NCBI GenBank assembly: GCA_029565065.1
Contig: JAKQOW010000028.1
Coordinates: 1-55,909, forward strand
Reading direction: 5' to 3'
DNA length: 55,909 bases
Source of the DNA: Acidobacteriota bacterium
Lineage (GTDB): Bacteria > Acidobacteriota > JAAYUB01
Numbering within the stretch: position 1 is the first letter of the stretch; each line of letters starts with the position of its first letter. Under the pieces are notes generated by a model. It worked only from the letters and a program-made list of their open reading frames with translations. It had not been told where the DNA came from and ran no database searches. Of the stretch, positions 8,397 through 17,369 are shown piece by piece. The position numbers and the translations under genes were made by a program.

Positions 8397-10187
8397 GTGG
8401 CCTTGCGACGGACGCTCTGCCGAATAGGCCTCGTCGGGCTGATGGCCGGTTTGGCCATAGCCGCTGATCCGTGTTATTCCCCCCCTCATTCTGCCGTGCA
8501 ATCGCCGGGAGACAATACCGGCCCTGCCGCTGCGCTCGCCACTGCGCCGGGGGTGCCGGACGGGGAAGCGGTCTGGCACGATTGCACCGCCGTCACGTTC
8601 AACCCGTGCGGCCTGCCGGTGCTGCCTTTCCTGAAGCCGGCATGCGCCGACATGGACGGCGACGCCCGGGCCGACCTCATCGCCGGCGGCAAGGACGGTC
8701 GCCTGACACTGTTCCGGAGCACCGACGGCGTCGCCTGGCAGGCGGACCCCGACTATTTTGCCGGCGTGGGGGAAGGGGCGTTCGCGGCGCCGACGCTGGG
8801 CGATCTCGACGGCGACGGCACCGTCGAGTTGATCGTGGGCACCGGGGGCTTTTCATCGCGATCCGGTCAGGTGCTGGTTTATGCCAACACCGGCACCCCA
8901 AAGGCACCGCGCTGGGAGCGCTGGCCCGATCCGGTGATCGATGTGGGCGACGACGCGGCGCCGGCGGCGGTGGACTACAACCTCGACGGCCATTGCGACC
9001 TGATCGTCGGTAACTCGACGGGCCACCTGACCATGCTGGCAAACGACGGTCGCGGACACTTGGCACCGGAAGCACTGCCGCAGATGCTCCGACGTTCCTT
9101 CGGCATGTACGCCACGCCCGGCGCCGTCCGGCTGGATCGGGTCGTGCTGCTGGCGGTGGGTTCATCCGTGGGGAAGATCGCGTACTTCCAATTGAAGCGG
9201 GGCACCCACGGCGTGGCGGTGCAGCCGTTCGCCATCACGCACCCGCGCCGGGATTTTTACGCGCCGCTGTTTGTGTCGCTGCGCCAGCCGGACCGGCTGG
9301 ATCTCCTGCTGGCGGACGGCGACGGCGGCGTCCAGTACTTCGAACAAAAGGCGCCGGGCGTCTGGGCGTGGACGCGCAACCTGCAACTGTTCCAGAACCG
9401 GCTGCTTCCGGGACCGGTATGCGCGCCGACGCGCAGCCGCGCGGGCGGCCGCCCCCGGCTCGTGGTGGGCAACATGGACGGTGAGGTCCGCGCCTACGAG
9501 GCGCGCACTGAAGCCGGCAATCCGTTGTGGCACGAATGGACCTCGTATTTCCTCGGTGTCAATGTGAGCGGCTTCGCCCGGGCCGTCCTTGCCGAATGGG
9601 AAGGAAAGGAGGTGGTCCTGGTGGGTCAGGGGAACGGGGATGTCGCCGCCTGGCGGAACGCCGGCACCGCGAAGACCGCCCGGTGGGTGGCCTGGCCGGC
9701 CTTCACCGCCGGCGTCCGGGTCAAGGGACACAGTGCGCCGTGCCTGTTCGACCTCGACGGCGACGGGCGCGAGGAGTTGATCGTCGGCGCCGCCGACGGC
9801 CGCCTGGCGGTGTATCGCTCCCAGTCGCCGCGCGGCGGTCCGCCGTGGGGAGTCGTATCGGACTGCCTGGGGGAAATCCGCGTCGGCGGCTATGCGGCGC
9901 CATCCTTCGTGCGCCTCGCCGACGCCGTCTGGCTGTTCGTGGGCCAGCAGGACGGTCGGATCCGGTGGTTTGTCGCCCCGGCCGGCGGGGCGGCCGCGGG
10001 AGGATTCAAGGAAGCCGTCTTGCCCGATCATGTGCGGGTCAAGGGCTTCGCCTCGCCTTGGGCGGAGGCCGGTGCCGGCGGCGAAGTGGACCTCTACGTG
10101 GGCGACTATGACGGCAACTTGCGCCACTTCCAGCACCGGCTACCATCGCCGGAGATGAGGAGACCGCCCGATGCCCACGTGGAATGA
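8397..10187 (+). CDS. Secreted FG-GAP/VCBS beta-propeller repeat protein
   Basis: The product is 596 residues if translation begins at GTG 8397, which follows CAGGA by 6 nt and gives a clear signal peptide (hydrophobic residues about 10-22). Repeats of the form D.DGDG..ELIVG..DGRL recur (for example DMDGDARADLIAGG, DLDGDGTVELIVG, DYNLDGHCDLIVG and DLDGDGREELIVG). These are the calcium-binding blades of FG-GAP/VCBS propellers found in surface adhesins. No catalytic domain is seen. The start lies just 11 nt after the preceding terminator, so transcription must come from read-through or an internal promoter. The 3' end overlaps the next gene by 17 nt. Confidence 0.82.
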   Translation: MALRRTLCRIGLVGLMAGLAIAADPCYSPPHSAVQSPGDNTGPAAALATAPGVPDGEAVWHDCTAVTFNPCGLPVLPFLKPACADMDGDARADLIAGGKDGRLTLFRSTDGVAWQADPDYFAGVGEGAFAAPTLGDLDGDGTVELIVGTGGFSSRSGQVLVYANTGTPKAPRWERWPDPVIDVGDDAAPAAVDYNLDGHCDLIVGNSTGHLTMLANDGRGHLAPEALPQMLRRSFGMYATPGAVRLDRVVLLAVGSSVGKIAYFQLKRGTHGVAVQPFAITHPRRDFYAPLFVSLRQPDRLDLLLADGDGGVQYFEQKAPGVWAWTRNLQLFQNRLLPGPVCAPTRSRAGGRPRLVVGNMDGEVRAYEARTEAGNPLWHEWTSYFLGVNVSGFARAVLAEWEGKEVVLVGQGNGDVAAWRNAGTAKTARWVAWPAFTAGVRVKGHSAPCLFDLDGDGREELIVGAADGRLAVYRSQSPRGGPPWGVVSDCLGEIRVGGYAAPSFVRLADAVWLFVGQQDGRIRWFVAPAGGAAAGGFKEAVLPDHVRVKGFASPWAEAGAGGEVDLYVGDYDGNLRHFQHRLPSPEMRRPPDAHVE

Positions 10188-10758
10188 CTACCGCGCGCTG
10201 TGGCGGGCTGACTTCGCCGTGATCGCGTTCCTCGCAGCGACCGCGCTGTTGATCCTGCTGTTGGGCTGGCCGGAGCCACTGCCCCGCTGGCTGGCCGCGC
10301 TGGACTTCGTGTTGCTGTTCACCGCGTTCGACGCCTTGGGATACAAGTGGATTCTGCGCTGGGGGTACCGGATCAACCGGATCCGGGACGCCCGTGAGCT
10401 GACCTACCTGGAGGACGGCGCCGCACAGCCGCTCCATCCCTGGTTCCAGCAGGCCACTGCCGCCTATCGGATCGTCCAGCACGGGATTTTCATCCCCATC
10501 GGCCTGCTGGCCGCAGCGGTGTTCGGATGGCGCCCGGTGGCGGCGTTTTTGCTCATCTGGCTCACCGGGGGCTGCGACCTGCTGTTCTACGCCCTGGTGC
10601 GCCAGCGCTTGTCGCGGGACTTCCCCTGGCTCACGGGCTGGATCTGGATTTTCCCCCTCGGCTTCCTGTGGCGGCTGCGACGTCACCCGCTCCCGCTGGC
10701 GGCAGTGGCGGCGAACGCCGCGCTGGGGCTTGCGGTCGCGACGGCTCTGGTGATCTGA
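10171..10758 (+). CDS. Small multi-pass membrane protein of unknown function
   Basis: The 195-residue protein has about five hydrophobic segments (near residues 15-33, 40-58, 103-122, 124-145 and 172-193) separated by short basic loops. I recognise no family motif. It overlaps the FG-GAP gene by 17 nt and is thus translationally linked to it, suggesting a membrane partner or an unrelated gene sharing the transcript. It ends 45 nt before the converging kinase gene. Confidence 0.7.
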   Translation: MPTWNDYRALWRADFAVIAFLAATALLILLLGWPEPLPRWLAALDFVLLFTAFDALGYKWILRWGYRINRIRDARELTYLEDGAAQPLHPWFQQATAAYRIVQHGIFIPIGLLAAAVFGWRPVAAFLLIWLTGGCDLLFYALVRQRLSRDFPWLTGWIWIFPLGFLWRLRRHPLPLAAVAANAALGLAVATALVI

Positions 10759-10803
10759 TTCAATCGATTTCCCAGCGGCCGGACCTCAGGAAAAGCGGGC
10801 CGG

Positions 10804-13122
10804 TCATTCCCGCATGGCCGACCGGCGGCGGCGTTCGCTGGTGTCCAGCCCGAAACCCAGCACCAGCACCAGCAGTGACACGCCCACGATCACCATGGCC
10901 CACGCGGGCCGGTCGTACCAGTCGTAGCGGTCCGTGATCAGCAGCAGGGCGGCGGCGGTGTTGGTGAGGCCCGCGTAGTAGAAGCTCTTGCGCTGACGGA
11001 AGCGGCTCAGGAACGCGGTGAGCAGGGCCAGGGCAAGGAAGAGCCAGTGGAACCGGGACGAGTATTCGCCCGTCTTGCAGAGCCAGGCGAGGGGTTCGAG
11101 GGTGGTGAAGGGGGCGATGGCGAACAGCAGCCGTGCCGGGCCGCGCAGGAGCGGCAGGCCGAAGCGCTCCAGGAGCCAGGCGATACAGTAGATGGCGACG
11201 CCGTTGAGACTCATGGCCACGAGGGTGTCCAGGAGCAGGGGATCCTGTACATTCGCCGGTTGGAGCGGCGCAAGGGTGATCCCAAGGTACTGGAACGTTT
11301 TGCCGTTGAGGGCCAGGAGTTCGATGGTGAGCACGAAAAGCCCCGCCCCCGTGTAATGGGCGGCGCGGGCGAACCAGGTCTGGCCGTGCCGCTCGAACAG
11401 CCATCCGGCGGCGGCGACGGCGCCCACCAGGGGTGCCAGATGCAACGCCAGGCGGTCCCAGGTCCCCTCCTCCAACCAGCGGCGCAGGCCGAAATCGGCC
11501 AGCAGGCTGAGATGGAACAGCACGACAAAGGCAACGCTCACCGCCGACAGGGCGATGGTGCGGGTCCGCCGGGCCAGCGCGAACGCCCATGCGCCCGCCA
11601 GCAGGGCCGCCACCTGCAGCTGGCGGTTGGCGATGCCGCTGTCCCCGAAGAAGTGGTCTTCGGGCTGGCCGGACACCGGCCACAGCGCCGATTCCCGGAA
11701 GAAGATGATGAGGAACATGGGGAGCAGCACCGCCGCGGCGAGGTAGAACGCCACGGCGACCGCCCGGCGCTCCCGGCGGAACAGCATGGTCGCCCACACG
11801 TTCAGTCCGACAAACGGCAGGCCCAGCACCAGGATGGGGCGCGCCAGACCGGCCACGGCCTGGAGGAGGTAGGCGTTGAAGTAGAGCAGGCTGCCGCAGA
11901 CCATCAGGAACGCGCCGAGGTAGAGGGCGATCTGGGAAAAAGACAGCACCCGGCTGTGCACGATCCAGTCGTCTTCGCGCGTTTCCAGCCGGCGGTAGGC
12001 GGCCAGCAGCTCGTCCGCCTCGTGCGGGTAGATCAGCCGGATGCGGAGCCACTCCCGGATCTGGTCCAGGTGGGGCCGCAGGCGGCGTCCGAGGGCGGAT
12101 TGGTAGAGCGTCGGCCGGGCCAGCACCGGCCGACCGTCCAGGAAACGGCGGAGATCGGCGGCCATCTCCTGGGCGGATGGATACCGTTCACCGGGCTCCC
12201 GCTCCATGGCCTTCAGGGCGATGGCCTGGAGCGGCTCGGGCACCGCCGGATCGACCTCCACCGGCAGCCGCGGCTCGCCGGCCCGGATCGCGGTGACCAG
12301 GGCGGCGACGTCGTCGCCCCGGTAGGGCCGGCTCCCGCACAGCAACTCGTAGAACACCACCCCCAATGCATACACGTCGGTCCGGACGTCGATGGCGCGG
12401 CCCGCTTCCAGCTGTTCCGGAGCCATGTAACCGGGCGTGCCGCGGCCCTGCCCCGGGGAGCCGGCGGCCCGGCTGAGGCCGAAATCCAGGATCTTGGGCT
12501 GCAGCCGGGCGTCCAGGAGGATGTTGGCCGGCTTGAGGTCCCGGTGCTCGATCCCCAGCTGGTGCGCCCGGTGGACCGCCTCGGCGATTTCGGCCATGAT
12601 GCGGGCCCGCTGGGCGAACTCCAGGGACGGTCCGGTCACGTCGAGCTCGAAACCGTCCACGTACTCCATGACCAGCAGGGGCGGATCGTGACGGGCGCGC
12701 AGTTCGAGCAGCCGGACGATCCGCAGGTCTTCGAACAGGGCCAGCGAACGGGCTTCCCGGAGGAAGTCCGCGGCCGTGTCACGCAGCGGGCTGTCGGGCC
12801 GGAGGATCTTCACGGCGACGATCCGACCCAACGTCAGGTCCTCGGCCTTGTACACATCGCCGCCGCCGCCCCGGCCCAGGTGCTCCATCACCCGGAACCC
12901 CTCGAAGGCCGGGAGCGACTCCGTCCGCGCCGGGACCATCCCATCGTCGGAACCGCCAGCGGACAGCGTCCGGTCGGCGCGCTCGAACAACCGGATGCAC
13001 TCCCGCAGATCGGACAGGAGGTCCGGCCGGTCGGCACAGAGCCGCTCCGGATCGGCCGGCACATCGCCGGCGAGTCGCGACGCAATGTAGCGGGTGAGCA
13101 GGGCTTCGACCTCGGGGCTCAC
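10804..13122 (-). CDS. Membrane-bound Ser/Thr protein kinase (PknB-like)
   Basis: The 772-residue protein has a helical N-terminal segment (1-70) and a complete Hanks-type kinase domain (about 73-330). The Gly-rich loop is LGRGGGGDV (82-90), with Lys105 in VAVK, the catalytic loop HRDLKPAN (193-200), DFG (213-215) and APE (234-236). After it come about ten hydrophobic helices (roughly 395-760), so the kinase is cytoplasmic and anchored by a large DUF2157-like membrane module. No PASTA or NHL sensor is present; the membrane part may itself sense. Translation starts at GTG 13122, overlapping the stop of the sigma factor gene as GTGA, so the two are translationally coupled. Confidence 0.92.
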   Translation of the reverse strand: MSPEVEALLTRYIASRLAGDVPADPERLCADRPDLLSDLRECIRLFERADRTLSAGGSDDGMVPARTESLPAFEGFRVMEHLGRGGGGDVYKAEDLTLGRIVAVKILRPDSPLRDTAADFLREARSLALFEDLRIVRLLELRARHDPPLLVMEYVDGFELDVTGPSLEFAQRARIMAEIAEAVHRAHQLGIEHRDLKPANILLDARLQPKILDFGLSRAAGSPGQGRGTPGYMAPEQLEAGRAIDVRTDVYALGVVFYELLCGSRPYRGDDVAALVTAIRAGEPRLPVEVDPAVPEPLQAIALKAMEREPGERYPSAQEMAADLRRFLDGRPVLARPTLYQSALGRRLRPHLDQIREWLRIRLIYPHEADELLAAYRRLETREDDWIVHSRVLSFSQIALYLGAFLMVCGSLLYFNAYLLQAVAGLARPILVLGLPFVGLNVWATMLFRRERRAVAVAFYLAAAVLLPMFLIIFFRESALWPVSGQPEDHFFGDSGIANRQLQVAALLAGAWAFALARRTRTIALSAVSVAFVVLFHLSLLADFGLRRWLEEGTWDRLALHLAPLVGAVAAAGWLFERHGQTWFARAAHYTGAGLFVLTIELLALNGKTFQYLGITLAPLQPANVQDPLLLDTLVAMSLNGVAIYCIAWLLERFGLPLLRGPARLLFAIAPFTTLEPLAWLCKTGEYSSRFHWLFLALALLTAFLSRFRQRKSFYYAGLTNTAAALLLITDRYDWYDRPAWAMVIVGVSLLVLVLGFGLDTSERRRRSAMRE

Positions 13123-13703
13123 GACAGCTCCTTGAGCTTGACGGTCAGGGCGGCCAGGGCCCGGGCCAGGAGCATCCGGCAGGCGTCGGGGCTCTTCTCC
13201 AGGCGCGCGCCGATCGTCTCGAAGTCCAGTTCCTCGAACTTGCGCAACAGGATGATCTCCCGGTAATGCGGGTCGATGGCCTCCATCGCCTGTTCCAGCC
13301 GGAGCGCATCTTCGTCCAGGATCAACCGGCTGACCTGGGAGCGGAGTTGCGCGGCGAGGCCAGCCGCGGCGTTTTCATCAAGTCCAGCCTCTTTGGCGGC
13401 GTCGCGGCAGCGGCGGCCGTGGAACTCGGCCTGGTCGCGGATTTCGTTCTCGGCGATGCGCACCAGCCAGCCCATCAGCGCCTGGCTGTCGCCGCCCCGG
13501 AGCTGGTCGAACCGGTCGAAAGCCTTCAGCAAGGTGGATTGAAGGATGTCCCTCGACTCCAGACGATCCCGGAGCCGCGGCCCCATCCGCAGCCGGATCA
13601 GCGCCAGGAGCCGCCCTGCCGCCTGCCGGAACAACAGGTCCAACGCGTCGGGCGAGCCGGCCCGGGCGTCCTCCAATGTTCGGGTGAGCCGATCATCCAT
13701 CAT
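13119..13703 (-). CDS. ECF-type RNA polymerase sigma factor
   Basis: The 194-residue product has sigma region 2 (DLLFRQAAGRLLALIR through SRDILQSTLLKAFDRFD and the GWLVRIAENEIRDQ helix) and region 4 (HYREIILLRKFEELDFETIG followed by SPDACRMLLARAL). It directs RNA polymerase to specific promoters. ATG 13703 (an ATGATG pair) is preferred over the upstream in-frame start at 13745, because region 2 starts shortly after it. There is no anti-sigma gene beside it; instead a membrane Ser/Thr kinase gene overlaps its stop codon. In Planctomycetes and Acidobacteria such ECF/kinase pairs are known, and phosphorylation may replace an anti-sigma factor (inference). Confidence 0.9.
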   Translation of the reverse strand: MMDDRLTRTLEDARAGSPDALDLLFRQAAGRLLALIRLRMGPRLRDRLESRDILQSTLLKAFDRFDQLRGGDSQALMGWLVRIAENEIRDQAEFHGRRCRDAAKEAGLDENAAAGLAAQLRSQVSRLILDEDALRLEQAMEAIDPHYREIILLRKFEELDFETIGARLEKSPDACRMLLARALAALTVKLKELS

Positions 13704-13765
13704 GCGGTGTCCCGTGAGGGGGCGAGTTCGCCGCCAGTCTACCATGAATCGGCCAGGGGAAGAAG

Positions 13766-13793
13766 GCGCCCGGGCCTCCGGGGGCCCGGGCGC
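13766..13793. terminator. GC inverted repeat between the lipoprotein and sigma genes
   Basis: A perfect 11-bp inverted repeat (GCGCCCGGGCC, 13766-13776 with 13783-13793, 6-nt loop) lies 24 nt past the end of the minus-strand lipoprotein gene. On the minus strand it is followed by a pyrimidine-rich CTTCTTCCCC. It is probably a weak terminator; it also sits upstream of the sigma gene. Confidence 0.5.
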
Positions 13794-13817
13794 AAGACCG
13801 GTGAACGTGCAGGCGGG

Positions 13818-14459
13818 CTACTGCTCGTCCCGCCAGGTCAGCCGCAGGACAAATTCTCCACCGGCGGCTTTCACTGCCTGCTCGTCAGGCTCCATCAGGG
13901 TGGCCACACGCCCATCGTCGTCGATCCGGAAGCCCTCGGCGTGGGTGAACCGGCCACGGGTCAGGACGAGGTGGTAGGCGTCCAGGTCTTCAACGAGTGG
14001 ATAGAGGATTTTGGCATCGTCGTCTCCGTCGGGTGCGAGCTCGGGATGGCATACCAGCTCGAAATGGGAGTCGGCGCCGGACCGCCAGCAGGCCGCCTGG
14101 CCGGGCACCCGGAGCCGGTCCAGGATCCGCTGCGACAGGTCCGCCACGGAGTCGTAGCGGGCCTGGCTCCAAACGGCGAACGGCCGCTCGTCCCGAAGCG
14201 TCCGGCTGTCCACCCACCGGGGTCCGAGCGCAGCCAAAGCGCGGATGATGTCGTGGTCGCCGGCCTTGACCTGGCCGAGGTACTCCATCTCTTCTCCGTC
14301 CCGGTCCGCAGGTGCTTGGGCATCGGAGCGGACGCCGGATTCCATGACCGTCCACGTCACGGTGCCATCCGGATCGAGGTAGAGGACGTGACGGGTTTCC
14401 CGGACCAGGCAGGCGGCGCTCAAGGGCAGCAGAAGGGCGAGGACGAACATGCGTTTCAT
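13818..14459 (-). CDS. Putative lipoprotein of unknown function
   Basis: The 213-residue protein begins with a short lipoprotein-like signal (MKRMFVLALLLPLSAAC, lipidated Cys at 17). The rest is soluble and acidic, with no family motif I recognise. A strong AAGGAGG site precedes the ATG. It is transcribed toward the sigma/kinase pair but separated from it by a GC hairpin, so co-transcription is uncertain. Confidence 0.75.
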   Translation of the reverse strand: MKRMFVLALLLPLSAACLVRETRHVLYLDPDGTVTWTVMESGVRSDAQAPADRDGEEMEYLGQVKAGDHDIIRALAALGPRWVDSRTLRDERPFAVWSQARYDSVADLSQRILDRLRVPGQAACWRSGADSHFELVCHPELAPDGDDDAKILYPLVEDLDAYHLVLTRGRFTHAEGFRIDDDGRVATLMEPDEQAVKAAGGEFVLRLTWRDEQ

Positions 14460-14665
14460 GGGAGCCTCCTTGTCTCGAAGTCCCCTCGTGGGGGGCTTTC
14501 ACTTCCAAGGACGGTGTCCCGGCGGAGACCGAACGCGGCAGGTCCGTTTTCCCGCTACTTTGATCCTAATGTTTCCAGGCAGCCAGGGCGACGGGAACCT
14601 CTCGCCGGATGGGGCGGAATGAGTTACAATCGAACCAACTTCACGCATCGAACAGGAGGCTGGCC

Positions 14666-15790
14666 ATGCAGAACGTAAGGAAGAAGATCTTTCTGTGCCT
14701 TGGCATCCTCGGGCTCTGGATCGCGACGCTGCCGGCGACCGAGGTGCGGTTGACACCGAAACAGCAACTGGGCAAGGTGATCTTCTTCGATGCCAACCTG
14801 TCCACTCCGCCGGGGCAGGCGTGCGCCGAATGTCATTCGCCGAACCAGGGATTCTCGAATCCGGACATCAACCTGCCGGTTTCTCGCGGCGTGCATCGCG
14901 ACCGGTTCGGCGGCCGCAACGACCTGTCGGCGGCCTATGCCGGATTCAGCCCGCCCCTGCATGTTGACGAGAAGGAGGGGAAGTACATCGGGGGCAATTT
15001 CTGGGACGGCCGCGCCGACAACCTGGTGGAACAGGCCAAGGGCCCGTTCCTGAATCGGCTGGAGATGGCCAATCCGGATGCCGCGGCGGTCGTGGCGAAG
15101 ATCCGACGGGCGGCCTATGCCCCGCTGTTTCTGGATGTGTTCGGCGCCGACGCGTTGATGGAAGTGGACCGCGCCTACCACCTGGCCGCGGAAGCCATCG
15201 CCGCCTATGAGATGTCCCCGGAGGTCAACGCGTTCAGCTCCAAGTATGACCTCTACCTCAAGAAGCTGGTGGCGCTCTCCCCGGCGGAGCAGCGCGGGCT
15301 GGCGCTCTTCGAGGATCCGAAGAAGGGCAACTGCGCCGCCTGCCACCCCAGCCAGCCGGGCGCCGATGGGACGCCACCCCTGTTCACGGATTTCACCTAC
15401 GACAACCTGGGCGTGCCGAAAAACCCCGAAAATCCGTTCTACTACCTGCCGCGGGAATTGAACCCGGACGGGCCGCGCTGGGTGGATCTCGGCCTCGGGG
15501 CGGTGGTGAAGAAGGCGTCGGAAAACGGCAAGTTTCGGGTGCCCACCTTGCGCAACATCGCGCACACACCGCCTTACATGCACAACGGCGTGTTCAAGAA
15601 CCTGTGGCAGGTGGTGATGTTCTACAGCACCCGCGACGTGGGGCCGTGGCCGGCGCCGGAAGTGGCGGAGACGGTGAACCGCGAAGAGTTGGGTGACTTG
15701 AAACTCACCGCCGCGGAAATCGACGACATCGTTGCCTTCATGCTCACCCTGAGCGATGGCTATCGCCCGCAGGCGGCCGCCGCACATTGA
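14666..15790 (+). CDS. Dihaem cytochrome c peroxidase (CcpA/MauG family)
   Basis: The 374-residue protein carries an N-terminal signal (about 1-25) and two c-type haem sites, C53-AE-C56-H57 and C223-AA-C226-H227. It has the usual family landmarks: LGKVIFFD near the start, FWDGRA before the middle, and RNIAHTPPYMHNGVF near residue 305. Such enzymes reduce hydrogen peroxide to water in the periplasm using cytochrome or cupredoxin electrons; some members instead oxidise organic substrates. ATG 14666 has CAGGAGG 6 nt upstream and starts the signal peptide; the longer in-frame start at 14609 is less likely. It stands alone, divergent from the lipoprotein gene. No accessory mau gene is nearby, favouring peroxide defence. 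Confidence 0.92.
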   Translation: MQNVRKKIFLCLGILGLWIATLPATEVRLTPKQQLGKVIFFDANLSTPPGQACAECHSPNQGFSNPDINLPVSRGVHRDRFGGRNDLSAAYAGFSPPLHVDEKEGKYIGGNFWDGRADNLVEQAKGPFLNRLEMANPDAAAVVAKIRRAAYAPLFLDVFGADALMEVDRAYHLAAEAIAAYEMSPEVNAFSSKYDLYLKKLVALSPAEQRGLALFEDPKKGNCAACHPSQPGADGTPPLFTDFTYDNLGVPKNPENPFYYLPRELNPDGPRWVDLGLGAVVKKASENGKFRVPTLRNIAHTPPYMHNGVFKNLWQVVMFYSTRDVGPWPAPEVAETVNREELGDLKLTAAEIDDIVAFMLTLSDGYRPQAAAAH

Positions 15791-15811
15791 GATCGGCTGC
15801 AGCGGCGGCGA

Positions 15812-17260
15812 TCAACGGCGGCGGCGGCGCCAGAGCCACTCGAACAGGCCGGGCGGGTCGGAGCGCCTCTCCAGCAGCGGGATCATCCGGAGCACGGCGT
15901 CCGCCGCCAGGACGACGAAGAGCAGCCACTCGAGGCTGATCCCCACAAGGGTGGGGACGGCGCGGCCCCGCCCGGCCAGGCTGAGCACACCCCGGATGAA
16001 CAGCACCACGAGCAGGCCGGCCTGGAGCAGCAGCGAATAGCGGACGGCAACGCGGGCGTCCAGGCCGAACCGGTCTTCGAGTCGCGTCTGGAGCGGGGAT
16101 GGCAGCCAGCCGACAATCGGCGCGGCCAGCCATACCAGAAAGGAATAGACAATGCTATGCCGGCCCCGGCGGATCCACTCGTCCCGCTCGCGGACGAATT
16201 CGGCGGTATAGCGGCACTGGTGGCCGGGGATGTCGGGATCGTCATCCCGCCAAGGCCGCAGGTGATAGACGAAGCGGCCTCGACCGTCGCGGGCCGCCTC
16301 GGCGACAAAGAAGCGGGAATCTCCCACGAGGACAGACGTTTTCCGATGGTCCTTCTTCCTCCAGTCGGGCATCGGATGGCGGGCAACCACCTGCAACCCC
16401 TCCGGCTCGGCATACAAACGGTCGTCGCCGAACACCGACACCGGAGCGGCTGTTTCCGATCCAGAAGAAGCTTGGGCCGAACCGCCCGCGCCGGTTCGCA
16501 GCGAAGCGACTGGGGCCGGGATCGGTTCCGGGGTTTGGGCGTGGAAGTCGGCGACAGAGTATTCCGGCGCAGCCGGGGTCGGTCTCCCGTCGTCGGAGCG
16601 ATGCGCGCCGCCTAGTCGATCCGGCCAGATCCATTCGTAGAGACCGTAGGGGCGCGGCTCGCCCTGCCACCAATGCAGCGTCCGCACCAGCAGATCGGGC
16701 AGGAGCGCCAGCCCGACGGTGGCCAGGACCAGCACCCAATCGGGCACCGCCGCCGCTGAACCTTCGAACTGGTCCCGGCCCAGCCAGAAGCCGCCGTTAA
16801 GCACGAACGCCCATTCCAACAGGACCGAGTACTGCGTGCTCGCCCGCGCGTCCATCCGGAACCGCTCCTCGACGACGGCCTTGGCCCGGCGGGGGGCGAA
16901 TCCGATGAGTGGTGAAAACAGCATAACGAGCAGACTGGAGCAGCCGGCGGGCGACTGAGCGGCGGCGTCCCGCGCCTGCACGTAATCGGAGCCGTAATGG
17001 ATCACGCGCAGCGGGATCTCGGCTCCCGCAGCCGGCCAGGCTTCGAGTTGGTACCGCCACCGGCCGCCGCCCAGAGGGGCCGCGGACCGGACAAAGTAAC
17101 TGGTGCCGCGGAACACGACCATCGTCTTGCGGAAGCCGGGTTCCCGCCAGTCGGGCATGCCCATCGAGGCGTACACAACCAGGTACCCCGGCCGGTGGGC
17201 AACCCGATCGGTGCAGATTCGTTCGTGCTGCAAATCGTCAGGAGGGGCCTGGCGCATCAT
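15812..17260 (-). CDS. Tandemly duplicated membrane protein of unknown function
   Basis: The product (482 residues from ATG 17260) consists of two similar halves. Each begins with a soluble module containing MPDWR...RKT.V..G...FFV, then ends with a membrane pair (SPLIGFAPR / APIVGWLPS) followed by a basic ERFRMDARASTQYSVLLEW-like stretch and a final W or L-rich helix ending in GLYEWIW or GLFEWLW. The two halves are joined by a Pro/Ala-rich linker (about 245-290). This is internal duplication and fusion of one unit. No family is recognised. It lies 109 nt downstream of the propeller/SpoIIE sensor gene on the same strand and may share its transcript. An upstream in-frame start at 17317 would add 19 residues; neither start has a good ribosome site. 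Confidence 0.75.
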   Translation of the reverse strand: MMRQAPPDDLQHERICTDRVAHRPGYLVVYASMGMPDWREPGFRKTMVVFRGTSYFVRSAAPLGGGRWRYQLEAWPAAGAEIPLRVIHYGSDYVQARDAAAQSPAGCSSLLVMLFSPLIGFAPRRAKAVVEERFRMDARASTQYSVLLEWAFVLNGGFWLGRDQFEGSAAAVPDWVLVLATVGLALLPDLLVRTLHWWQGEPRPYGLYEWIWPDRLGGAHRSDDGRPTPAAPEYSVADFHAQTPEPIPAPVASLRTGAGGSAQASSGSETAAPVSVFGDDRLYAEPEGLQVVARHPMPDWRKKDHRKTSVLVGDSRFFVAEAARDGRGRFVYHLRPWRDDDPDIPGHQCRYTAEFVRERDEWIRRGRHSIVYSFLVWLAAPIVGWLPSPLQTRLEDRFGLDARVAVRYSLLLQAGLLVVLFIRGVLSLAGRGRAVPTLVGISLEWLLFVVLAADAVLRMIPLLERRSDPPGLFEWLWRRRRR

Positions 17261-17369
17261 GTCTGGTTGGTGGCGGTGGATTCTGATCCGGCCCGATTTT
17301 AACACAGACGGATGCATTCGGTGGAGGAGGACGGGGCGTCCGCTCCGGCCGGGTCGGATTGGCCGCCGG

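Noticed and set aside
11047..13266. Long plus-strand open frame opposite the kinase and sigma genes
   Set aside because: The kinase and sigma motifs are clear on the minus strand; the plus translation shows no recognisable domain.
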